Part shown: piece after piece, positions 12,101 to 23,820 of the stretch
Layout of the letters: each line of letters opens with the position of its first letter
How positions within the stretch are numbered: position 1 is the first letter of the stretch
DNA from: Anaeramoeba ignava
Lineage: Eukaryota > Metamonada > Anaeramoebidae
Length of the DNA: 64,000 bases
Direction of reading: 5' to 3'
Assembly: GCA_028826165.1 (NCBI GenBank)
Contig: JAPDFW010000090.1
Coordinates: forward strand, 225,783-289,782
Position numbers and translations under genes: made by a program
The notes under the pieces: generated by a model
Seen by the model: the letters and a program-made list of their open reading frames with translations, nothing else
Databases searched by the model: none
What the model was told of the DNA's origin: nothing

Positions 12101-15100
12101 CAATCCAATCAAAGATCCAAGTTATTTTTTGAGTTCAAAATTATTTGATTTTGAAATTGTTGGAACAAGAGAATTTCAAGATGTGGAGTTTGTTTATCAA
12201 TCAAGTTCTTCAGAAAGAAATCTTGTTTCGATTGTGATTAGAATTGTTCTTTCTCAAGTCTTTTTTAATACAACTCCTTTTCTTGTATTTGATGAACCAA
12301 TGGCAACTTTGGATTCTGAACAACAATTAAAATTAATTGATCTTTTTAATACAATTTTATTTGAAAAGAAAGAAGAATTCGAAAATGCCTTCCAATTAAT
12401 ATTAATCACTCACAACAAACGATTTATTGAGCAAATGGTTCGCTTTCCAAATTGTCGATGGCAAGGATTTATTGTTGAGAAGAATAATTCTATGATTAGT
12501 GAAATGAAAAGGCTTGTTTTGTTTCCAAATTGGATAAGCCACAATATGAATTTTGGAGAAAATAGAAATCAGAAAAATTCCACCAAAAAACAAGATATAG
12601 ATTTCTTATCAACTTGGAAAAATTATGAGAAAAAAAGAAATTCCAAAACAATCAGAAAATTAGATTATGAAGACAATGTAATTGAGTTTGAAATTGAAGA
12701 TGAGGATGAGAATTTTGATCTAATTCAAAATGAAAATCAAATTTTAAATGAAAATGAAATTTTAAATGAAAATGAAAATCAATATCAAAATTTAAATCAA
12801 ATTTTAAATCAAATTGAATATCAAAATCAAAATCAAAATCAAAATGAATATCAAAGTGAAAATGAAAATGAAAATGAAAATGAATATCAAAGTGAAAATG
12901 AATATCAAAGTGAAAATGAATATCAAAGTGAAAATCAAAGTGAAAATCAAAATGAAAATGAAAATCAAAATGAAAATCAAAATGAAAATCAAAATGAAAA
13001 TCAAAATGAGAATCAAAGTGAAAATCAAAATGAATATCAAAATCAAAATGAAAATCAAAATCAAAATCAAAATGAAAATCAAACTGAAAATCAAAATGAA
13101 AATCAAATTGAAATTGGATATCAAAATGAAAATCAAAATGAAAATCAAACTGAAAATCAAAATGAAAATCAAATTGAAATTGAATATCAAAATCAAAATG
13201 AATATCAAAATTTAAATCAAATTGAAATTGAAAATCAAATTGAAATTGAAAATCAAAATGAAAATGAATATCAAAATGAAAATGAATATCAAAATGAATT
13301 TGAATATCAAATTGAAATTGAGAATGAAAATAAAAATCAAAATGAAAATGAAAATAAAATTGAATATCAAGATGAAAATGAAAATGAAAATGAAAATGAA
13401 AATAAAATTAAATATCAAAATCAAATTGAATATCAAATTGAAATTGAAAATGAAATCCAAATCCAAAAAGAAAATCAAATTGAAAATTTACTTAAAAACC
13501 AAATTGAAAATTTACTTGAAAATCGATATATAAATGATTCTGATTTAAAAAACATGAATCAAAACCAAAACCAAAATCAAAATGAATATGAAAACCAAAA
13601 TCAAAACCAAAATCAAATTGAATATCAAAATCAAAATCAAAATCAAAATGAAAACCAAAATAAAAATGAATATCAAAATCAAAATCAAAATGAAAATCAA
13701 TATCAAAATCAAAATGAAAACCAAAATGAAAATCAATATCAAATTGAAAACCAAAATCAATATCAAAATCAAAATGAAAATCAATATCAAAATCAAAATG
13801 AAAACCAAAATGAAAACCAATATCAAAATGAAAACCAAAATCAATATCAAAATCAAAATCAAAATGAAAACCAAAATCAATATCAAAATCAAAATCAAAA
13901 TCAAAATCAAAATGAATATGAAAACCAATATCAAAATGAAAACCAAAATCAATATCAAAATCAAAATCAAAATCAAAATCAAAATCAAAATCAAAATGAA
14001 TATGAAAACCAAAATGAAAACCAAAATCAAAATCAAAATCAAAACCAAAATCAAAATCAATATCAAATTGAATATCAAAATCAAAATCAAAACCAAAATG
14101 AAAACCAAAATGAAAACCAATATCAAAATCAAAATCAAAATCAAAACCAAAATCAAAATCAATATCAAAATCAATATCAAAATCAAAATCAATATCAAAA
14201 TGAAAATCAAAATCAAAATCAAAACCAAAATCAAAATCAAATTCAAATTGAATATCAAAATCAAAATCAAAATCAAAATGAAAACCAAAATCAAAACCAA
14301 TATCAAATTGAATATCAAAATCAATATCAAAACCAAAATGAATATGAAAACCAAAATCAAAATCAAAACCAAATTGAATATCAAAATCAAAATCAAAATC
14401 AAAACCAAAATCAAATTGAAATTGAATATCAAAATCAAAACAAAATTGAAAATTTGGACTTAAATCAAAATAATTCAAATAGAAAAGATAATCCTCTTTC
14501 GAATTATCAAATTGAAAAGCTTGATGATAACTTAAATGATTTGGATATTTTCGAAAATTCGAATGAATTAGACTTTGAAGATTTAGAAAAACAACAAAAA
14601 CAAAATTTAAATCAAAAACAAAATTTAAATGAAAAACAAAATTTAAATGAAAAACTAAATTTAAATCAAAAACAAAATTTAAATCAAAAACAAAATTTAA
14701 ATGAAAAACAAAATTTAAATGAAAAACAAAATTTAAATCAAAAACAAAATTTAAATCAAAAACTAAATTTAAATCAAAAACAAAATTTAAATGAAAAACA
14801 AAAATTAAATCAAAAACAAAATTTAAATCAAAAACAAAATTTAGATGAAAAACAAAAATTAAATGAAAAACAAAATTTAAATCAAAAACAAAATTTAAAT
14901 CAAAAACAAAATTTAAATGAAAAACAAAATTTAAATGAAAAACAAAATTTAAATCAAAAACAAAATTTAAATGAAAAACAAAATTTAAATGAAAAACAAA
15001 ATTATTATCCAAATGAAAACCAATATCAATATCATTTAAATAAATATTTAAATCAAAATCAAAATCAAAATCAAAATCAAAATCTAAATCTAAATCAAAA

Positions 15101-15491
15101 TCAATACCAAAATCAATATCAAAATCAATATCAATATTTAAATCAAAATCAATATCCAAATTTAAATCTAAACCCAAATGCTTTTACAACCAATTTACTT
15201 ACAAATCCAAATCTAAACCTAAATCAATATTCAAATTCAGATCCAATAACAAATCCAAATCAATATACAAATTCACAAAATCAATCACAAAACTTAAATG
15301 AATATCGATATTTATTTTCAAATCAAAATCAAAATCAAAATCAAAATCAATATCCAAATCAAAATCAAAATGAATATCAATATTTATATTCAAGTCAAAA
15401 CCAAAATCAATATCCAAATCAATATCCAAATCCATATCAAAATCAATATCAATATCGAAATCGATATTCAAATAATCGGAAACGATACTAA
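9192..15491 (+). CDS. rad50: RAD50-like ABC ATPase with giant N/Q/E-rich tail (3 exons)
   Basis: Proposed exons 9192-9861, 9909-11017 and 11088-15491 join in phase to 2,060 aa. The N-terminal ATPase half has Walker A GKNQSGKST (residues 39-47) and a Q-loop FPKQES (about 145). Long coiled-coil arms follow. The C-terminal half has IYWRG (RAD50 has a similar motif at this point), an atypical signature SSSSERN, Walker B FLVFDEPMATLDSE (about 989) and H-loop LILITH. This order and the Q-loop context fit RAD50/SbcC of the Mre11 double-strand-break repair complex better than SMC proteins. No CxxC zinc hook is visible: the arms contain a single Cys. After the ATPase come about 1,000 residues of N, Q, E, Y and K repeats not known in RAD50. 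I choose the Met at 9192 because the upstream in-frame Met at 9081 adds only poly-T-encoded Phe. The two introns (47 and 70 bp) explain what would otherwise be frameshifts. Confidence 0.75.
12720..15480 (+). repeat. Coding N/Q/E repeat tract of the RAD50-like protein
   Basis: Three zones. 12720-14450 is AATCAA/AATGAA hexamers encoding NQ/NE with Tyr and Ile variants. 14595-15000 is about 22 copies of an 18-bp unit encoding KQNLNE or KQNLNQ. 15000-15480 is a Tyr/Pro/Asn-rich stretch. A short unique acidic segment (14455-14590) separates the first two zones. The frame stays open throughout, which argues for selection on the coding frame. Confidence 0.9.
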
Positions 15492-15570
15492 AAAAAATTT
15501 TTAATTTTAATTTTAATTTTTAATTTTCTTTTTAATAATAATAAAAAAAAAAGAAAACATTAAATGAAAT

Positions 15571-16638
15571 TCAAAAGCATTTTTTATAGCAAATTGATTC
15601 ACCATATTCCGAATATTCAGATTTATCAATCCAATCTGTACTTCTCAACACTTTGGAAGCAACAAAAGAACCACCAATCCAAACTAAATTTTCATTAGAT
15701 TTTTGAGCATCAATATTGAAAGTAAGTGATTTTGAAGTTAAAAGAGGTAATTCTTGAGATAACCTTTCTTTTAATCCATGAATTTGACTTGATCCTCCAA
15801 ACAAAAGAATATTTTCAAATAGTTTTTTTCTTGATAAAAGAGGAGATTTTTTGTCAATTGAAATGTGAAGAAGTTTTTGGATTCCAAAATTATTAATTCC
15901 ATAAAGTTGCGGATTAAATAAGATTTCCGCGCACTTTGAATTTTCATCATTCCAATCAATACGAATTTCAGGATGTTCTTGAAACAAAGCTTGTTTTTTT
16001 GTGATATTTCCAAGAAGAAAATTTGACGAGTCAAAATTATTGCTTTCCAAAAAAGCAAATTTTTCTTTTGCCTTCCTTATAAAAGCACTTAAAGATTTTT
16101 GCTGAGCCAAATTTTTATTTTGACTATTTTCCATCAATAATTGAAACAAATATTGGTCAATATCCCAACCACCAATTTCTAGTCTTTTGATTGAATTGGG
16201 GAAGATTTTCTCATCAAAAATAGGAACAATTGAAATTGTGTCAAATCCTAAATTAACTGAAACTCCAGTTGTTTTTCCTGATCCATATAAAGCAAGAACA
16301 TTTTGAATGGCAAAAAATGCTTTTTGAAACTGGAATTTTTCAAATAAAATTTCTGCCTTCACAAATCGATTTTGAATTGGTTCAAGTGGTGATTCTGAGA
16401 CTAATATTTTGTGTGTTTGTGGATCGATTTGCATTTTATTTTTGAATATTTCTGTCCATGTTTGTTCTATATAATCCCAATCTTGGAATATTCCTTTAGG
16501 AATTAAATTTGAAAATTTTTGTGGGATTGTTGATTCTGATTCTATTGTAAAATTTGGTGTTAAATTTCCTGGAAATCCTGCTCTTATTTGATATTTTCCA
16601 TCATCGATAACAATAATATTATTTTCTTCATTTAACAT
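15571..16638 (-). CDS. Divergent actin-related protein lacking subdomain 2
   Basis: A single-exon ORF of 355 aa with the actin fold from end to end: phosphate-1 loop DDGKYQIRAGF (residues 12-22), QNVLALYGSGKTTG with the catalytic-type Gln retained, adenosine-loop LLFGGSSQIHGL, WIGGSFVAS near the C-terminus and a final KKCF like actin's KCF. Between the phosphate-1 strand and the GIFQDWDYIEQTW segment it is about 25 residues shorter than actin, which removes the DNase-I loop of subdomain 2. It is too divergent for me to place in a named ARP class (ARP1-ARP10). Loss of the loop that contacts the next subunit suggests it does not polymerise like actin; this is inference. It is convergent with the RAD50-like gene, only 79 bp away. 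Confidence 0.85.
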   Translation of the reverse strand: MLNEENNIIVIDDGKYQIRAGFPGNLTPNFTIESESTIPQKFSNLIPKGIFQDWDYIEQTWTEIFKNKMQIDPQTHKILVSESPLEPIQNRFVKAEILFEKFQFQKAFFAIQNVLALYGSGKTTGVSVNLGFDTISIVPIFDEKIFPNSIKRLEIGGWDIDQYLFQLLMENSQNKNLAQQKSLSAFIRKAKEKFAFLESNNFDSSNFLLGNITKKQALFQEHPEIRIDWNDENSKCAEILFNPQLYGINNFGIQKLLHISIDKKSPLLSRKKLFENILLFGGSSQIHGLKERLSQELPLLTSKSLTFNIDAQKSNENLVWIGGSFVASKVLRSTDWIDKSEYSEYGESICYKKCF

Positions 16639-16724
16639 TATTTTTAATATAAAAAGAAAAAAATGAAAAATGAAAAAAAAATGAAAAAATTTTTTTTCTT
16701 TTTCAAATTTTATTTTTGAATTTG

Positions 16725-17590
16725 ATTTAAAATTGATTTAAAATTGATTTAAAATTGATTTAAAATTGATTTAAAATTGATTTAAAATTGATTTAAAATT
16801 GATTTAAAATTGATTTAAAATTGATATAAAATTGATATAAAATTGATATAAAATTAATATAAAATTAATTTAAAATTGATTTAAAATTGATATAAAATTG
16901 ATATAAAATTGATTTAAAATTGATTTAAAATTGATATAAAATTGATATAAAATTGATTTAAAATTGATATAAAATTGATTTAAAATTGATTTAAAATTGA
17001 TTTAAAATTGATTTAAAATTGATATAAAATTGATATAAAATTGATTTAAAATTGATATAAAATTGATATAAAATTGATTTAAAATTGATTTAAAATTAAT
17101 TTAAAATTGATATAAAATTGATTTAAAATTGATTTAAAATTGATATAAAATTAATATAAAATTGATATAAAATTGATTTAAAATTAATATAAAATTGATT
17201 TAAAATTAATATAAAATTAATTTAAAATTGATATAAAATTAATATAAAATTAATATAAAATTGATATAAAATTGATATAAAATTGATTTAAAATTGATAT
17301 AAAATTGATTTAAAATTGATTTAAAATTGATATAAAATTGATTTAAAATTGATTTAAAATTGATTTAAAATTGATTTAAAATTGATATAAAATTGATATA
17401 AAATTGATTTAAAATTGATTTAAAATTGATATAAAATTGATATAAAATTGATATAAAATTGATATAAAATTAATATAAAATTGATTTAAAATTGATATAA
17501 AATTGATTTAAAATTGATTTAAAATTGATTTAAAATTGATTTAAAATTGATATAAAATTGATATAAAATTGATTTAAAATTGATTTAAAA
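16725..17590. repeat. 11-bp repeat array (GATTTAAAATT / GATATAAAATT)
   Basis: About 79 units of 11 bp, alternating irregularly between GATTTAAAATT, GATATAAAATT and AATATAAAATT. It abuts the stop codon of the BTB-armadillo gene and runs back to the promoter of the actin-related gene. It is the same family as the larger array at 21140-23765. Confidence 0.93.
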
Positions 17591-17595
17591 GAAAA

Positions 17596-20500
17596 TCATT
17601 TCTTTAGGAAGTTTTGGATATTTGGAAAAATGTTCATTGATTGTTTAAGAAGTGAAATTCCATTCAATTTAATAATTCTTTTTTGGTTTTCTTTTTTTTT
17701 TTGAAAAGAAAAAGCAAAGAAAATTAATAAATTTGATTTGAATTTGATTTTTGAATTATTTACCTTTATTCTGAGAAGCGAGATTCCATAAAGCCGAAGA
17801 TCCTTGCATTTGAATTTGTGGATTATTTGGAAATTTATTAACTGCGTTTATAATAGCTTCAATTCCATTTAATTTTGGAATTTCAATTCGATTTTCTTTT
17901 TTTTATAAATTTGATTTTGATTTATTTTGATTTTGATTTTGATTTTGATTTTGATTTATTTTGATTTTGATTTTGAATTTGATTTTGATTTTAATTTTGA
18001 TTTTGATTTTGATTTTGATTTTGATTTTGATTTTAATTTTGATTTTAATTTTGATTTTGATTTTGATTTTGATTTTGATTTTGATTTTGATTTTGATTTT
18101 GATTTTGATTTTGATTTTGGTTTTGAATTTGAATTTGGTTTTGGTTTTGATTTTGATTTTGATTTTGGTTTTAATTTTGATTTTGGTTTTAATTTTGATT
18201 TTGATTTTGATTTTTTGGATTATTTACCTTCATTTGCAGCAAGATTCTTTAAACCTCCACATCCATGAAGTTGGATTCCTTCATTATCTGGAAAACGATT
18301 CATTGCATTTATAATGGGTTGAATTCCATTTAATTTTCGAATTTCAATTCGATTTGCTTTTTTTTATAATTTTAATTTTGATTTTGATTTTAATTTTGAT
18401 TTTGATTTTGATTTTGATATTCATTTTTTAGTTACGTTCATTATTAGCAAAATTCCATAAAGCTCCACATGCATGATATTGAACATCTGAATCATTTGGG
18501 AAATTATTTATTGCATCGATAACAGGTTGAATACCATTTAATTTTCGAATGATATTCTTATTTTCTTTTAAATTTTGATATTGATATTGATATTTATATT
18601 GATATTTATATTTATATTTGATATTGATATTGATATTGATATTGATATTGATATTGATATTTATATTTATATTGATATTGATATTGATATTGATATTGAT
18701 ATTGATATTGATATTGATATTGATATTGATATTGATATTGATATTGATATTGATATTTATATTGATATTGATATTGATATTGATATTTATATTGATATTT
18801 ATATTGATATTTATATTGATATTTATATTTATATTGATATTGATATTGATATTGATATTGATATTGATATTGATATTGATATTGATATTGATATTGATTT
18901 TGATATTGATTTTGATATTGATATTGATTTTGATATTGATATTGATTTTGATTTTGATTTTGATTTTGATTTTGATTTTGATTTAAATTACTAAAATCAG
19001 CACAAATATTCCCTACAGCTCCACATCCATGATATTGAACTAATTGGTTATTTGGGAAATTATTCATTGTTTTTATAAGAGTTTGAAGTCCTTTTAATTT
19101 TTGAATTTCAACTGGATTTCCTTTTAATTTCCAATTTTTAATTTTTTTATAGAATTAATAAATCTGAAATTAAATTTCATTTTGGAAATATTGGAAAATA
19201 AAAACAAATTACTTTCATTTTCTGCTGAAATCATTTGTAAAAGATAGCATCCAAATTCTTGAATATCTTGACTGAATGAAAATTCTTCCATAGTATCAAT
19301 TATTTCTTTTATAGAATCTTTAAATTTTGAATTTAAATTTTAATTTTGATTTTAATTTTGATTTTAATTTTGGTTTTGATTTTAATTTTGATTTTGATTT
19401 TAATTTTGATTTTGATTTTGATTTTGAATTTTGGTTTTGATTTTGATTTTGATTTTGAATTTTGATTTTGATTTTGATTTTGATTTTTATTTTAATTTTG
19501 ATTTTGATTTTGATTTTAATTTTGATTTTGATTTTGATTTAAATTCAAATCACCTTTTTTTAATTCAGAAATACGAGTTGTAAATTTTAAGAAAGTTTGC
19601 TTTGCTTTTTCTGTAACATTTGAATCTAGTTCAGATTGAATTTGCTTAATTTTATTTTTCTCTTTTTGTTGAATAGGTCGTTTAATTTGATTAATTTCTT
19701 GATCTTTTTCTTGAATAGATTCCATGAGTTGATTAATTTCTTGGTTTTTTTGTTTGATTATTTCAGTTTGTTCTGTTTGAGTTTTTTGAATTTTTTCATT
19801 TTCTTCTTTAATTTTTTGATTTTCTTCTTTAATTTTTTCATTTTCTTCTTTAAGTTTTTCATTTTCTTCTTTAATTTTTTGATTTTCTTCTTGAAGTTTT
19901 TGATTTTTTTGAAACATTAATCTAAGTTGATCAGTTGAAGGTAAAAATGGATTGTTTTCAGTTTTTGAATTAGATGTAATAAGTTGAGCATTCTTTATAC
20001 TATCAACGATATAATAAAAATCATTAATATCTTCTGGAATTTGTTGGATTTGAATTGGATCAATATATTCTTCTTTGTTTATTAAATTTTTATTGGTTTT
20101 TTTAAATTTTTCCTTCCAATCTCGCGATAATTTCCAAATTAAATCAATCTTGTTTTCTTTTGGTGTTGATTGAATGAATTCAATAATATTTCTTAATTCT
20201 TTATTATTAATTTCTCCAATTTCGTCATTTAGAATAATTTGGTCAATGTTTTCCTTAATGAACTTTTCGCAGATACTGGAAAGATAATTTGATTCAATTA
20301 AAATACTTTTCAAATAAATAACAATAGCGTTTTTTGCGTTAATTTTTTGCGAAACTTCCTTTTCAATTTTGATTCTTAAACTCGACAATTTAAAAAATTT
20401 TGCGACTTCAAAATATTTTTCAAAATTGTTTGAATTGAATTTAAATTCTGATCCGTAAAAAAAAGAAATGATTGGTTCAACAACATCATATTCAAATTTT

Positions 20501-21012
20501 GGAAGATATAATTCATCCATATCTGCTTTTTCATGGTTTTTTTCATAAAAAAATCTTGATCTTGAATTTAATATATTTTTATGACAAGGAATTTTTTGAT
20601 TGATTTCTCCAGCATAAATTATAAAATCGCAATTTTCTTCGTTTTGGAACATTGTTTTATAATTTGAAAGAAGTTCATAAATTAAAAATTTATTGAGTTC
20701 TTGAAGAGGAAATTGATATAATTTTGATATTTCAATTTTTCGTGGTTTTTTATCAAAATAAATTTTTTGGATTTGATTTAAATTGAAATTTTGATTTTGA
20801 TTTTGATTTTGATTTTGAATTTGAATTTGATTTTGAAAAAACATTTGATTTTGTTTTTCAAATAAATCTTCAATTTGAATTTGAATTTGATTTTGAATTT
20901 GATTTCGGATTTGCAGTAAATTTTTATTTTGATTTTGGAACATATCTTGAATTTGCATTTTAAGACTTTTAGGGTTCTTTTTTAATTTAGTTTTGTTTGA
21001 AGAATTATCCAT
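17596..21012 (-). CDS. BTB-BACK, coiled-coil, armadillo-repeat protein (7 exons)
   Basis: Exons 21012-19554, 19317-19213, 19120-18992, 18564-18436, 18356-18228, 17895-17764 and 17690-17596 join to 725 aa. An N-terminal N/Q-rich segment precedes a BTB domain (CDFIIYAGE and PCHKNILNSRSRFF, about residues 150-250). A BACK-like helical region and a Lys/Glu heptad coiled coil (about 375-480) come next. Then follow armadillo-type repeats of 42-44 residues: each starts like NRIEIRKLNGI and ends like GCGALWNLA. Every repeat occupies one exon and every intron is phase 1. Family knowledge: BTB proteins can recruit CUL3 ligases and ARM repeats bind partners, so a substrate-adaptor role is plausible but unproven. 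The start at 21012 is preferred over an upstream in-frame Met at 21114 that adds only repetitive Phe/His. The final repeat is truncated. Confidence 0.85.
18575..18985. repeat. Intronic TTGATA/TTTATA hexamer array
   Basis: The third intron of the BTB-armadillo gene is a (TTGATA)n array with TTTATA and TTTTGA variants. Read on the minus strand, it continues the preceding exon's frame without a stop as NQ and YQ repeats. Introns 1, 4 and 5 of the same gene carry TTTTGA hexamers instead. Confidence 0.85.
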
Positions 21013-21024
21013 TATTTCTTTTTG

Positions 21025-21095
21025 AATGAAATTAAATGAAAAAATGAAAAAATGAAAAAATGAAAAAATGAAAAAATGAAAAAATGAAAAAAAAA
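21025..21095 (-). promoter_or_regulatory. T-rich CATTTTTT repeat upstream of the BTB-armadillo gene
   Basis: On the minus strand, five to six tandem TTTTTTCA units lie directly before the start codon at 21012. The same block precedes most genes in the window. I infer a core promoter/initiator or 5'-leader element from position alone. Confidence 0.45.
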
Positions 21096-21139
21096 TTTTT
21101 TTGTTTTTGATCAAATGTAATTTAACATAAAATTAAATT

Positions 21140-23765
21140 TAGAATTTAAAATTGATATAAAATTGATTTAAAATTGATATAAAATTGATTTAAAATTGAT
21201 TTAAAATTGATATAAAATTGATTTAAAATTAATATAAAATTGATTTAAAATTGATTTAAAATTGATTTAAAATTGATTTAAAATTGATATAAAATTGAAT
21301 TAAAATTGATTTAAAATTGATATAAAATTAATATAAAATTGATTTAAAATTGATATAAAATTGATTTAAAATTGATATAAAATTGATTTAAAATTGATTT
21401 AAAATTGATTTAAAATTGATTTAAAATTAATATAAAATTGATTTAAAATTAATATAAAATTGATATAAAATTGATTAAAATTTTAAAATTGATATAAAAT
21501 TGATATAAAATTGATATAAAATTGATTTAAAATTGATATAAAATTGATTTAAAATTGATATAAAATTGATTTAAAATTGATTTAAAATTGATATAAAATT
21601 GATATAAAATTGATTTAGAATTGATTTAAAATTGATATAAAATTAATATAAAATTAATATAAAATTGATATAAAATTGATATAAAATTGATATAAAATTG
21701 AATTAAAATTGATTTAAAATTGATATAAAATTAATATAAAATTGATTTTAAAATTGATATAAAAATTGATTTAAAATTAATATAAAATTGATATAAAATT
21801 GATTTAAAATTAATATAAAATTAATATAAAATTGATTTAAAATTTATTTAAAAATTAATATAAAATTGATTTAAAATTGATATAAAATTGATATAAAAAT
21901 TGATTTAAAAATTGATATAAAATTGATATAAAATTGATTTAAAATTGATTTAAAATTGATATAAAATTGATATAAAATTGATTTAGAATTGATTTAAAAT
22001 TGATATAAAATTAATATAAAATTGATATAAAATTGATATAAAATTGATATAAAATTGATATAGAATTAATATAAAATTGATTTAAAATTGATTTAAAATT
22101 AATATAAATTGGATATAAAATTGATATAAAATTGATATAAAATTGATATAAAATTAATATAAAATTGATTTAAAATTGATTTAAAAATTGATTTTAAAAT
22201 TGATTTAAAATTGATATAAAATTGATATAAAATTGATATAAAATTGATTTAAAATTGATTTAAAATTGATTTAAAATTGATATAAAATTGATATAAAATT
22301 GATATAAAATTGATTTAAAATTAATATAAAATTGATTTAAAATTGATTTAAAATTGATATAAAATTGATTTAAAATTGATATAAAATTGATTTAAAATTG
22401 ATTTAAAATTGATATAAAATTGATTTAAAAATTGATTTAAAATTGATTTAAAATTGATTTAAAATTGATATAAAAATTAATATAAAAATTAATATAAAAT
22501 TGATATAAAATTGATATAAAATTGATTTAAAATTGATTTAAAATTGATTTAAAATTGATTTAAAATTGATTTAAAATTGATATAAAATTGATTTAAAATT
22601 AATTTAAAATTAATATAAAATTGATTTAAAATTGATATAAAATTGATTTAAAATTAATTTAAAATTGATATAAAATTGATATAAAAATTGATTTAAAATT
22701 GATTTAAAATTAATTTTAAAATTGATTTAAAAATTGATATAAAATTGATTTAAAATTGATATAAAATTGATTTAAAATTGATATAAAATTGATATAAAAT
22801 TGATATAAAATTGATTTTAAAATTAATTTAAAATTGATTTAAAATTAATATAAAATTGATTTAAAATTAATATAAAATTGATATAAAATTGATATATAAA
22901 ATTAATTTAAAATTGATTTAAAATTGATTTAAAATTGATATAAAAATTAATATAAAATTGATTTAAAAATTGATATAAAAAATTTATTTAAAATTAATAT
23001 AAAATTGATTTAAAATTAATATAAAATTGATATAAAATTAATATAAAAATTGATATAAAATTGATTTAAAATTGATATAAAATTGATATAAAATTGATAT
23101 AAAATTGATATAAAAATTAATATAAAATTGATTTAAAATTGATATAAAATTGATTTAAAATTGATATAAAAATTGATTTAAAATTGATATAAAATTGATT
23201 TAAAATTAATTTAAAATTAATTTAAAATTGATATAAAATTGATTTAAAATTGATTTAAAATTAATATAAAAATTGATTTAAAATTAATATAAATTGATTT
23301 AAAAATTTATTTAAAATTGATATAAAAATTGATTTAAAATTGATATAAAATTGATTTAAAATTAATTTTAAAATTGATATAAAATTGATATAAAATTGAT
23401 ATAAAATTGATTTAAAATTGATATAAAATTGATATAAAATTGATTTAAAATTAATATAAAATTGATATAAAATTGATTTAAAATTGATTTAAAATTAATT
23501 TAAAATTGATTTAAAATTGATTTAAAATTGATTTAAAATTGATATAAAATTGATTTAAAATTGATTTAAAATTGATTTAAAATTGATTTAAAATTGATTT
23601 AAAATTAATTTAAAATTGATATAAAATTGATTTAAAATTGATATAAAATTTATTTAAAATTGATATAAAATTGATTTAAAATTGATATAAAATTGATATA
23701 AAATTGATATAAAATTGATATAAAATTGATTTAAAATTGATTTAAAATTGATATAAAATTGATTT
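21140..23765. repeat. Large 11-bp repeat array (~240 units)
   Basis: About 2.6 kb of the 11-bp family GATTTAAAATT / GATATAAAATT / AATATAAAATT, with scattered one-base expansions and one irregular point near 21475. It fills the whole interval between the BTB-armadillo promoter and the first actin-like gene. Together with 16725-17590 it brackets the BTB-armadillo gene. No ORF is seen. Confidence 0.95.
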
Positions 23766-23782
23766 AATTTTGTTAATTTTTA

Positions 23783-23820
23783 ATTTTTGATTTTTCATTT
23801 TTTCATTTTTTCATTTTTTC
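23783..23820 (+). promoter_or_regulatory. T-rich CATTTTTT repeat before the actin-like start
   Basis: Four consecutive TTTTTTCA-type units run straight into the ATG at 23821, with essentially no other leader. This is the clearest plus-strand instance of the element seen before most genes here. Confidence 0.45.

Noticed and set aside
13492-15177. Long antisense and alternative-frame ORFs over the RAD50-like tail
   Set aside because: They are by-products of stop-free hexamer repeats and encode alternating Asp/Phe or Lys/Ile with no family features.
17927-18994. Asp/Phe and Ile/Leu ORFs on the plus strand
   Set aside because: They come from TTTTGA/TTGATA intron repeats of the minus-strand BTB-armadillo gene.
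16725-23765. CRISPR-like array
   Set aside because: The units are contiguous 11-mers with no spacers, in a eukaryotic genome.
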